The position numbers were made by a program, and so were the translations under genes. The notes under the pieces were generated by a model. The model did no database searches and was not told where the DNA came from. It saw only the letters and a list, made by a program, of their open reading frames with translations. A DNA stretch of 64,000 nucleotides from Myxocyprinus asiaticus (lineage: Eukaryota; Chordata; Actinopteri; Cypriniformes; Catostomidae). Positions within the stretch are counted from its first letter, which is position 1; each line of letters opens with the position of its first letter. Of the stretch, positions 33,851 through 45,596 are shown piece after piece. The stretch lies in assembly GCF_019703515.2 (NCBI RefSeq), contig NC_059346.1, forward strand, positions 13,981,001 to 14,045,000, in the 5' to 3' direction.

Positions 33851-36800
33851 ACTGCATATACAGAGCCATATGGAACACAGGACTCTGTTTATGTAGGCCA
33901 TAGGTAAATTTTCTTTGTGGAATTGAGGAGAGGATATATTTATTTATATTCCAGACTGGACAGACATTAATATCCTTCAGACTTCACATCACTATGCCAT
34001 TACAATAGTAATCCTTAGAGCTGGAAAACCCTAGAGAGAAATGGAAGGAGAAGATGTGTCAAAGAGAATCAGAGCGATAGAGAGAGGGAGATCGAGAGGT
34101 AGAGAGAGAGAGAATGCAGCGAATGAATTGGATAAGGAAGAGTTTCTTACTCTGTGCAGTAGTGAGTTATGCACAGAATACTAACTGCAAGGTATCAAAG
34201 GCCTGAAGGATGACATTGGCTGAAAGTCACCAAAGAAATTCATCCCTCCCAATCTTAACTCATCTTCCAGCTGATTTCCCTACAGCATCCATGGAACCTG
34301 TGATAACACTGTGAGTCTTTGCTTCTCCAATGTTGTCTCCAATCAGGAGATCAAAGAGAAAATGCCTAGAGGGAGTACAGATGTGAAGTGATGTCTACAT
34401 ACCATCCAGTGGCTTGTGTATTTGGTTGATGGAGCATCGATTAGGCAGTGCAGAACATTGGGAGATTTTTTTCTTCTCTTTTTGTTTTTATCTGAAGGCT
34501 GAAATGTGTTTAGTTCAATTATAGTGTAGCAATTTCTCAAAAGTGCTGTTGTACCTTGGCCACCAGTAAACACAGCTGTGCTCATATGCGAGTGTGGTAA
34601 TGCAAATTTTGAAAAGAGTTCAATAAACAAAGTTTAATTAAAATAAATTACTTTATTTTTTAAGGAAATATGGGCAGTTATTTTTTTTATTTATTTTTTT
34701 TTTTAACCTTTTTCTCTGTTAAAACAAATTGTTGCAAATGAAGCCAAAGCAGGATCTGTTGTTGCATGTTGCTGAGCAACCTACAGGTTGACAGCCTGTA
34801 TAAAATGCTGTAAATACAGACAGGTGAAGTGATACAAACAGTGAAGCGTTATTATTATAATTAGAATATCACTAAAACCTGAGATATTGTGTAATGTGTC
34901 ATCAGGACATTATTCAACATTTTTGGATTAAGCAATTTTTCTTCTTCGTAATGGCAAAAATAACAAGAAACATATGCAGCACACATGATGCAACTCATCT
35001 AGCGTATTGGACACAGTGCTGAAATAATGTCGTCGTGAGTGGAAGAAGACAGTTGTAGGAGAGATGTGGAGTGTGTATGAGCCTCCGCAAGGGGGAGGAA
35101 AAGAGAAAGAAACAGATGGATGGAGAAGAGTAGAAAGGTGTGAGGAAGAGAGAGAGAGAGAGTGGAGGGGAGCGAAAGTGTGTGTGAACACACACACACA
35201 GCTGAGGGTGGATGTGTTCTTAGCAACAAGCCAGAGGAGAGTGTAGGAGGAAGATACTGAAGAATCAGATAGATAGATAGATAGAGGAGATTGAAAAAAT
35301 AATTGCTTGTATATTTGAACGAATTATAATGTGTCTGTTAATTTAAATGGGACGATGGCATTGAAGAGCTTGTCAGGACTACAGAGACTTGTTTAACTCA
35401 CTGTACAATAGGGCATGTCAGCTACTGACAGTTCCATTTTTTAAAGTTAACTTGTTGGATTATTGTGGAAGCTGTCTGGAGGTTCTGGAGATCTTTTTTT
35501 TTTTTTTTTTTCATTTATTTTATCCCTTGTACTTGATCAGTCCCTCTCTTATGGGCTTTTTACATTAGAACCAAATGTGGAATCCTCTATCTAATGTCGG
35601 TCTTTTAGCAAAGTTGCACAATATTGTATACATACATCTGTGAGAGAAAGAGGTGATCTGTGCACCTTCAGTGTGGTAAGTTAGAAATATTTCTTTTCTT
35701 TAAATGTTTTAGTTAATTTCAAAAAATGTATATATGTTGATTGGTTTTCATTCATGTAGAAACAATAGTGTATATAGAGTTTTATACACTGTATACATAT
35801 GTTAAAGGAATAGTCAAATTATTTAAGCATTTTTCCTCTCTTATCAAAGGTATTTTGCATTGGTTGGTAAAGTTTGAGTTTAACTGTTGTTGTGTTCCTT
35901 AGTGTTACTTACTGTTAATTTAACTTATGTATTTAGTGCCTTTTGAGTTATTCAGCCAAAGGAGTTGGCTGATGGTCATTGTCTCTGCGTGTCGACAGGT
36001 TGTGGTTCGTGATTAGGTTTCATTTTGTAGGTGGGGCAGATTTCATTTTTTCTTAGTTCATTCAAAAAGCCCCTATTAGTCTCAGTTAAGGTAGATACTG
36101 TACATACTAATTTCTTGTTGCATTTATTGATCAGCTGCTGAGAGGTCAATAAAGATATTGTGCATTATTCAGGCATTGTTTCATTCCCATCATTCTGCTT
36201 AGCTCTTGACCTTCTACACATATTTGGCCTTTTTTCTTGAACTGCTGTGAATACACTGACATTATTAGACAGGCATTGAGAGGCAGAATACTGAGTAGTA
36301 GAAAATGGAATTTGGTGCCTTTAGCTGTATGTGTGCTGTGTGTGTGTGTGTGTGTCAGGTCATTTTGACCCATGTGGCAGACAGCCAGAATAAGATTTTG
36401 GAAAAGCTGTTAGCAGCCTGCTTGGATAGCCTTCAACAAGGGGGTATTGCTTTCTGCACTACAATGCTTATTGAGTTTGCCTAAAAGGATAGACATTGTT
36501 GCATTGTTGCCTTGAAACACACTCACAAATTCTACCTATTATTCCTGATTACTTTAAGCAAGAAGCTCTGTCAGAGCCTGTGGTCTAGTTCATATTTTGT
36601 GTCTCAATCTAGTGCTAATGTGTTAATGGCTTAAGATATTGTATAGGGAGGTAATTGCAATTTATGTTTGCACACTTAAAGGTAAAGTGCATCATTTTTT
36701 GGCTGTTACAGTACTTTCTCCAATCTCAGTTTAATATGCAGAGACAACTTAATCATTTGTAAGTTGATATCCCTGAAATGTATTAACATTGTGACTTTTT

Positions 36801-39800
36801 GGTGCTGTCAAAAATATTGCTTTGTTTGCTTGAACATCTTGACCAACAACATGCTCAGCCAATGATGTGAGTTTGGGGTGGTGCTGTCTGTTTATTCGAC
36901 CAAGATGGTGGAGTGTTTTGTAAATCTGAAAACAGTCCTTATTTTTGTAATTTGCTAGTGGTGCAGAAAGTAAATACGCCATATTTATAGAAGTCTCAGT
37001 AAAGAAGTGTGCACAGGCAGGTTTACACTGTAGAAGGCCGGTAAATCAAGTAACAATGGACTCTCATGGGAAGAAAGAATTAGCAGAAAATTTGTGTAGA
37101 CCCAGGAAGTTGTTTCAAATTTTCTTTCCAAAACCATAAATAGCTGATTATTGTACAGACTTAACTCATGCAAAGCATAATATACAGTTCTTCTTGTGGA
37201 TATCCAGTTTACTTGCATGGAATATCTTTAAAAAATGTGATGCCACAAACCTTGCAAACTTTGGCATATTCAAAAGTGCTTGTACCACCCACCCCCCAGT
37301 ACCTTGTTACATGACTTTGTTTCCAGGCAGACTGTCTCTTGTTGCATCTCATTGTGGCATGGTATCTATTATTTTGTATTTTAACATGAATTTATATATA
37401 TAATATTTTCATCATTTGGAGTGTCCAAAGGACTTTCTGTCCATTTCGGATTTGAATCATCTTCAGTTTGCTATAGAGTGTTCATAATGTCATACCTTCT
37501 GTATGTAGCAAGGCATATGAAAGTGACTGCAGTGACAGATGTATTTGAACAGAATCTTAAGGACAACAGCTCAATGAAAGGAAAGATAAATTAAAAGCAC
37601 TGGCTTTCAGCACTTTGTACTGTATGCATACAAACAATTACTCTGGTCTGGTTTTAAGTACTATACATAAATGATATGTGAAGCAGTGTGCTAAGCTGTG
37701 AGCTCTGAGAGAGTCATTAGTAATTAATATTGCGAGTTAAAGGCTTTGGTTGCAGACACAAAGTTATTCATTAGAGAGGAGATTTTTAATGATAGCTACA
37801 TGTGGCATCTTTCAGACAACTCAAGGGCTGGGTGAAATGACTCTGAAATGATTTTGGCTGCTCACAGTGAAATATTCCTCAAGCACTCAGTTTCATTGAT
37901 GTCTTACTCTCACTGGTGCCCTTTATGTACCTAATTTTCTTTTCTACCTTTTTGTCTCCAATTGCATTGCCACTGAGGTAATAATGCTTTACCTCCACCC
38001 TTAAATGTCAGTGTTGTTAGTGGTAGTATGTTTACTTTCTGCTTTCTCCTCCCAGCACTCCTTCCTACCTAGTATATTTGTTTTATTCCTTCATTCTACA
38101 CCATTGGGCGGACAGAACATGCATGGATTCAGGATTTCTGGCAAACACGCACACAATGTTAAGTCTCACTTTTAGTTAGCTTCAGTGGTCTCAAACAGCC
38201 ACATGAGTGTGCTTCTCATTCTGCTCATGTGGATCACTCACCCCTGAACACTCTTACATGCAGCGAGAGACAGAGGAATATAGAAGAGAGAGAGAAAGAA
38301 GGAGAGGGAGATATTCTGACTGAGCGATATTCAAGGACACAAGTGAAGTGGAAGACAGTGTAAACAGAATGTTGCACAACAGAGATTTTTGTAGCTTTTG
38401 CTAACTAATCTCCTGCTGTTGTTTGTTTGGGAAGTGTGAGAACAAGATGGAGAGAGTAAAAGCCCTTAGTCAGGGTAGATGCCATATAAAATTTGATGTG
38501 AATGAGAACGAGGCTGTGAAGGATAGGTTTAAAGTTTGTTCATGGAGTGTACAGTGTTAAAGTCACGTCAAATTTTCACAACCCATGTTTATTTATTTTT
38601 TTTCATTGGACATTTTTTTTGAAAGATGTATTTTCACTAATTCGTTGGATGAACAATCATCTAGGTCACCATGATTTTGCCTAGTAGGACATGTTACTGT
38701 ATGAGTGTATATTTTGTTGGTCTAGGAACAATATTCTTGTAAAAGAAATGATTTGAAAATGATTTATAAGAATGTTGTTCAAGCCCCTCACCTCAGTGCT
38801 AATCTAACCCTAATCATTTCCCTTTCTCTATAGTCTGATTGGTTGATAGGAATGTTGATTCAGAAACATGTTGTACTTTGCAAAATCATGGTCACTGTAC
38901 AGAGGCTGCTGGTGCTTTTCAAAAGTGGGGAAGCACAGACCATTTTAAATGTTTTCGATGTCTGCAATGTTGCTCCCAAAAGCTGCTCAAACTACTCAAA
39001 CAGTGAAATTTCTTAATGGAAATAATTAAATAAGCTCAAAACAGTTTTTGCAACAAAATAGGCAAAAGATCTGATAATGAAAGGTGAAATAAAGGTTGCA
39101 TCAAATTGAAAATAACTATGCGTGTATCTCCGAGCCATTGAACACTCTGCGCTCATTGGGCAGTGGTTCTTTAACATTTCATATGCTCTTAATCACGTAC
39201 ATCACCATTTAATTTATTGGGCATTTGTTGCAAAGTTCCACACATTTGAAAGCTCAACCAATTATCATCCTTATAGCATGGCTTCAGTGGGGGTCTATGG
39301 GTAGTGTGTCCACTGTCATCTATGGACATTGTCATGTAGAAAAAGCAGATTGTTACTTGAACAAATAGTGCGAAAGTGATGTGTGATATTTTACACTTTT
39401 TTCACTATTATATTGAAATGCACAAATAGTGATATGTAATTTATATAGATTATTTGTACTTGTAACTCATCATTGCAGCATTTCTTATGAAATTTTAGGG
39501 GATGCTGTAATCTTAGCAATCACCACTGACGAACAGGTATCCCACACAGCCTCATTTTCAATTGTGTCATATATAATATGGCGGCTACCCTGAATGAAGC
39601 CCAAAGGAAAAGAAAACGCTGAAAAATCAGGAGAGCGTGTGTCACATATGAGTGACATCTGCCTCAGCTCGCACTCTAAACCTGTTATAAGCTCAACTGA
39701 TTGACTTCACCACGCTTACACATCTTCTCTCAGCCTCTCTGTCCAATCTGACACCATCTCAGAGGGACATACAGGGTTGTGTACTCATGCATGAGAGAAT

Positions 39801-41831
39801 GGTAAATTATGCGGTTGGCACAGCACATAAGTGCAGTTAAATAAAAAAGCAGTATGCAAAGTCACAGAATAAGACATCCATCCTAACGAATGAATGTTAA
39901 AACATCCATCCTTACCAATGAATGTTAAATCATCCATCCTGACCGGCAATGCCAGGAATGTTAGATCCAGTCTCCCACTAGACATCTCTCTCCATCAGAA
40001 AATATCAGAGTATTGTCTGATGTACAAAACCAGTCAACATCAACAGCTTATGTTATCTCTTCTACCAGCCCAAGAGCTATAGGCATAGGCAGCAGGGGAA
40101 TACAGCAGAAGGCAAGAGACAAAGTGATCGTAAAAATTTGTTTATTAAATAATATTAGTTGCGTGCTTTTCAATGCTCTCAATGCTCAGTCTGACTTCAT
40201 CTGACCAGTACAAATTCTTGTGAAGACAATACAGCATCCAACATAAGAAAAACTGAAACAATAATGCATAGCGAGATTAAGAAACATTATAAAAGAGAAG
40301 TAATGAGTTAAAATGAGTACATATATGAATTCTTTCATATTAGTTATATATTCACTCATTTCTTTATATTCAAGAAACAAATGAATTACAACAAAGAAGT
40401 ATGTTTGTTCTCTTTAAGCCACACACACACTCAGGTTTCCATTTAAATACTCAAATTAGATCATTAGATCCATCAATACTCTCTTTAGTAACAGCTTTGC
40501 ATCGATAAGCCTCTCTACAATTCCTGCCTGTGTCTCATTAAGTCTGTAACAGCCTCCAATGCTTGGAAGATGATAGCACTAGTGGGAAAGTAAGGAGAAA
40601 TATAGAGATACAGAAAAGTTTTAGCAGCTAATTGCTATGTTTATATGGATATATATTTATTAAACTGACAACCTGAATCAAGGTAGCACATGGTTTCCAA
40701 TGCTGTTGTTCCTATTTCACATGATTTTGCACTAGAATGTAAAATTTTCTATGCTTAACTGGCACTCTAGAAGGAGCTGAGGAGCCTGCATGTTCACTGA
40801 AATTCCACAAAGTGTATTATGAAATGTTACGTGTAATTTACAGATGAATTATGAATTGCATTCCTTAAGTATCTATGACAAATAATCATTTTTTATATTT
40901 AATAATTTTACATAAAAGGCAAGACCTGCAAAGCATAAGAGCATGGTAACAGAAGATGTGCACTGACGACCACTTGGTTCATCTGTGTGCAGTCCTGTTG
41001 TGGCCAAACATTCTTTTTCATTATTCTAGATTTCATTGCACCCTCATCAATATGCATTTGTATGCATGTCTTATATTGTCACAATGCTATGGGTTTTCTA
41101 CTTTATGCAGCTTTCTATTGGTTCTTCTTTGTTGCCTTGGATTCTAGTAAACGTTTTTAGCAGGTGTTTCGCTTCTGTTAACACTTCTTATCTTTTGTAT
41201 TTTTCTCTCCAGCATATATGAAAATCTAAAGATACCGTATTGTTGCCGCCTTAGCCTGTGTTTGTCTTTGCTTCTGTTATTTATTTGTCTTTCACTTTTT
41301 GGGTTTTGATGTGTTTTTTTTTTTTTTTTTTTTTCATTTAGCTTTTTTCAAATTCACTTATTTGGTTTTCATATAAAAAGTCTGCATTAGTTGTGCTGTG
41401 TGTGTGCAGATGATCTTATTCTTTAAGCATAAAGGGCTATGAAGTGAGAATTGTCAGGTGTGTTTGTGGGATAATGTGCAAGTTAACATGATGGAGCTGT
41501 TGCCTCTTTGGAATATCTAATTAAGTATTAGGTGTAATTAGTGTAAGATTTGTTATATTCTGCATACATTTTGGTAAATGTTTTTTTTGTATCGGATGTT
41601 GTTACATTGTGACAGTTCATAACTGGATGCTTTTCATGTAAGCTACCTGTGATCGCTGTGCTCTAAGATAAACAATATTCATTGATTGCTTTTGGACAAT
41701 AAGAATGGAGATGCACATGGTAAACTGGCTTTACTGCAGATTTAATTCTGTCATTTCTGAAGCTTTGATGTTTTGCAAATCTGTGACAAAAACCTTGATA
41801 AGAGAGAAAATGACCTGGAACTTGCTGGAAA
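33851..41831 (+). other. intron, middle part of the 21-kb intron
   Basis: No protein-coding exon recognised over 8 kb. It contains short purine/AC/TAGA simple repeats (about 34077-34115, 35140-35200, 35268-35285), a 28-bp tandem repeat at 39874-39955 and T-rich tracts (35493-35512, 41312-41334). Because the brain-type exon at 45597 begins with a splice acceptor, its untranslated first exon and promoter probably lie somewhere in this stretch, but I cannot place them securely. Confidence 0.5.
39874..39955. repeat. 28-bp tandem repeat, about three units
   Basis: Units beginning 'acatccatcc' at 39874 and 39902 and 'tcatccatcc' at 39930, the last one diverging after about 20 bases. Confidence 0.75.
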
Positions 41832-42208
41832 TTAAAGGAATAGTTTACCCAGAAATTATCATTCTCTCATCATTTACTCACCCTTATGCTGTCTCAAACT
41901 CCTATGACTTTCTTTTGCAGAACACAAACGAAGATATTTTTAATTATACTGTATATGATGCAGGCCGTAGCTAGCCTAGTGGAAGGGGGGATTCTTTTTT
42001 TTCAAAAAGTGGACCTTTTTGCATTTTTTCCCCTCATTTTGTATTTAATTATGAGGTTCAAATACTTCATTTTGGTGACTTTTTATGCACTAATTTGTGC
42101 TGGATTAGCTTGTCTGCAGGTATCTTAACAAGCATGCTTTTTGATGCACTGAAAATATTTACTACAATGTTGTCAAATTGCTTAAGATCATGTACCACCT
42201 TTTTCAGT

Positions 42209-42209
42209 C

Positions 42210-42242
<33 letters not shown>
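42209..42242. repeat. AC microsatellite
   Basis: About 16 CA units inside the hAT element, 3' of the transposase remnant. Confidence 0.85.
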
Positions 42243-42246
<4 letters not shown>

Positions 42247-42395
42247 CACAAGTTTAAAGACCACACTAACAACAGAACACATTTAAGGAACTTTACTGGA
42301 ATATTATGAAACTATAAGTTCAACTCCTCTCATCATCATCCCCTCTTGTCTCTCTGTCAATGCCTCTTTGTTTGTTGCTGTATATGTCTTGACAC

Positions 42396-44682
42396 TTATG
42401 GAATGAGAACACTGGTCAGTCCCAATCTTCTTGGGTACAATTCGGAGAATATGTTCACAGCTTCATCCAGGTTGACTGCCATGTCATAGTGTATATGGAT
42501 GAGGGCCAGGGATGACAAGCGGTCCTCTCCCATGCTGCTACATATGAATGTGTTCAGTCTCAAGAGAGTGCTGGCTGACCATTCACATTCACATGAGGTG
42601 ACTGGCAGAGTATAAACTATTTTGAGAAGCTTGAAGATGTTTGGGTAGATCAGCACATCACATTTTTTGATTGCCTCAGCACATGAAGTTGGCCTTTGTT
42701 CTGATGACTTGTTTTGCCACTTCAGTTTCCAGCGTTTCAGTTCCTGGTCAATCAGCTCTGGTGAAGGTAAGTCATCTTGGTAAAGTTGGACTGCTTCAGA
42801 GATGTCCACTATCACATCTGAGTTGCACTGTATAGGCAGAATTAGACCCAGGAGCCTTGATGCGGTTACAGATAGTGGACTAAATCTGGATTCAAACTCC
42901 AAAGATGACATGGTCTAGGAAAGGTTATAGCCATGTTATGACGATTGTAGTCCTTCACAGTTTCAGCAGGTAAATTTTCTCTGTGTGTCTGCCTTCCAGC
43001 AGCCCGTGGTTGACTGGTAGGCTGCACATTGACCTGAGCAGGCATCCTGATTGCTTGCTTGTAGATCTGGCTGAAGTCATCCTCAATTGTCTCACGGAGC
43101 TCCTTGTAGATATTCTTGACCTCATCTACCATGCTAAATGCCTCGATGATGTCAACTGAGGTTCTTTGCAGCTTTACTGTGATGCCTGTAACGTGGGACA
43201 AAACTTGATAGATGGTGAGGAAGGTCAGGATGAAACCGAAGTTTTGGAGCCCAGACAAGAGACTATAGGCCTCTGCTTAGTACTTGCCCTGCCATCCAGT
43301 GGTGACATCTTGGCTGTAATCTTCTGTATGGAGACCAAGTGCGATGACTTCTAGAGCCTTAACAATAAAGACAAAGGCACTATAAAAGTGGCTGTAGGCA
43401 TCATGTCTTTCTGCCCATCTTGTGCGACATATGTCAGTCAGGGGTTTCCTCTGTCCAGTAGAGTGTGCATCGTTATTTACAACCTCCACGAGTAGGTGTT
43501 CCCTCTTCGGGCTGTAGGTGAAGAATATGATGGTAGACTTCATCTTGTCAATCATGTTGTGCACAATTGGAAGAGCACAGGAGCGTGCAATGACAAGGTT
43601 CAGGCAATGCCCATTACAGTGCATGTACACTGCCTTAGGTGCATCCTTTTGATCAGAGCCTGGACACCGACATTTTCACTGCTCATGTTGCTGGCACCAT
43701 CATACCCCTGGCCTCTGCAATCACCAATCTCTCTGTTGAGGTGACTTAGCACATCCTTAATTGCGGTTGCAATGTGGCTGCCTGTGATTTGTGGCAGAGA
43801 GCAGATCTCCAGTAATTCCTCTCTGATATTTAGGTCTTTGTCCACAAACCTTACACACAATGGCAACAGCTCTACATTATGGGATGTCACCTCATCAGCC
43901 ATGACTGTATAGATCTGTGCATTTTTGACCTCGTCCACAATCTGGGCCTGAATCATTCGCTTTCCTATCACGTCAATCATCTGATTTTGGGTTTGGGGCG
44001 AGAGGTAGGTGGCATTTCTGAGCTTTGGCCATTCCATGTGCTGCTTCAACTTCTCATCGTGGTTTGCAAGTAGTTTCATCAGGGCCAAGAAGTTTCCAGG
44101 ATTGCCAGTAGAATGCTGCTTCTCAAATGTACCTCTAAGTGCAATGCACTGGCAACCACAGTATAGTACACTCTCTGCTACAGACTTGAGTATGTGCCTG
44201 TTTTCTTTGATACTGGCTTCCTTCTTACTGTCCATAAGCACCGAGATTTGGGTCTGAGGATTTTCAACTGACTGGAGAAACAACACAGCATTTTCGACTG
44301 CAGCTAAGTGATGTGCTTTTGTTGAATGGCTGCCTATTACCATGCTTTTCTTGTGCCATTTTGTGAATGGAGCATTTGACTAACACTCCCATCTGCTTTC
44401 TGTCTTTGGCATTGACAAACAGGGCACGGCACACACAGAAGGCACCATCAAGCTTGGAACTGTACACCAACCACCAGCCATATTCCTCCAACCACCCGTG
44501 CTTGAATGCCCTATTGCAGCCATCAAGGAATTGTGTTGGAAAAATGAAGTGTTTAGAAGGCTTGTTGTGGTTCCTGAGTAAATGGTACTGTATTTCTGGC
44601 CATCAGACATCTTATGCACACTCTCTAAGATTTCTTCAACTGATTTCGTGGCCTGAATGAAAAATCCTAGATCATTAAACAT
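42396..44682 (-). pseudogene. hAT-type (ZMYM1/DUF4371-like) transposase, broken
   Basis: Read on the minus strand, the pieces at 44682-44380, 44343-43600, 43630-43277, 43258-42866 and 42911-42396 are consecutive parts of one transposase-like protein. Visible landmarks are HNVELLPLCVRFVD and YDGASNMSSENVGVQA (ribonuclease-H-like core), HCNGHCLNLV (the C..H.LNLV motif of these transposases) and a C-terminal hAT dimerisation segment (LKIVYTLPVTSCECEWSAS). The family resembles ZMYM1-like/52-kDa repressor-like proteins, which are domesticated or active hAT transposases. Frameshifts separate every piece, so no intact protein is made. Confidence 0.85.
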
Positions 44683-45596
44683 CTACTCCTCCTGACCTTC
44701 CATGACGGGGTGTGGGTCCTCCTGACCTTCCCTGGGCTGTTGCATATCATCTTGATCTTCCCTGGTCAGAGCAGTCGTTCGAATTACCCGAACCCCCCCG
44801 TCTACGGGCATGTTGATGTCTGTTTAGAAGTCAGTGGGGTCCAAAATATTTAAGCTCAAAAAAGCACATAAAGGCAGCATAAAGGTAATCCATACTCAAG
44901 TGGTTTAATCAATGTCTTCCGAAGCGATACGATTGGTTTTTGGTGAGAAACAGAACAAAATGTTTTTCACTATAAATCTTGACATCTGCAGTCTTCTTGG
45001 CACGATTATGATTTGAAGCTTGATTATACATCCTTGTGTTTGACGCATACACAGAGTGAATTTTCATTTTTGGGTGAACTATTATTTTAAGTGTAACTTT
45101 TGAAGGCATAAAGTTATTTAATTTTCTTAAAGGTGCACTCAGTTATTTTTTCCTCATTAAAAAAGTTTTCTCCTTAAGAAATGAATTGCATTTATACAAA
45201 TTTTTGTATAAAATCATGACCACTCACATGAGATGAAGACTCTAGTCATATCATTAACCTTATAAAAGATGTTTATTCTACATGAAGAAGGTCCCTTCAT
45301 GTGGGCTGCACTGTTAGGATCACATGACCAGCTGAAAATTACTCTTAATCTTAGGAACCACCCTGTCATTTGACACTTTCACTCATGGATTAAATGAATC
45401 GTGGCTGACTGTGAATAATACATTTCTACAATGGCATTTTTTATTTAAAACTACTGCATTTAAATGATGCAGCATTCATTCCCTTAGGTGTCAGTGTAAG
45501 TTCAAGACACATGAATAAAAACTTAGAGTGCAAACTTTAACTGAATTAGTAATTTTACACTGGTGTGATTCTAGAAAATGTCCTTTTCTTCCTTAG

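Larger units (their letters stand above)
41961..44811 (-). mobile_element. hAT-family transposon, degenerate
   Basis: Bounded by CAGGCCGTAG on the left (41961) and, on the opposite strand, CATGCCCGTAGACGGGGGG on the right (about 44793-44811). These are imperfect inverted ends with G-rich inner parts. It encloses a broken minus-strand hAT transposase gene and interrupts the TTAA-flanked repeat on both sides, which fixes the boundaries. A shared TGATG flanks both ends, but a clean 8-bp target duplication is not obvious. Confidence 0.65.
41832..45090. mobile_element. TTAA-flanked non-autonomous element, split by a hAT insertion
   Basis: The left end TTAAAGGAATAGTTTACCC (41832) and right end GGGTGAACTATTATTTTAA (45072-45090) are inverted and bounded by TTAA. 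The inner arms match a repeat I associate with cyprinids ('catcatttactcaccctta' on the left; 'tggtttaatcaatgtcttcc' on the right). Without the insertion between about 41961 and 44811 it would be about 400 bp, typical of a MITE. Confidence 0.7.
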
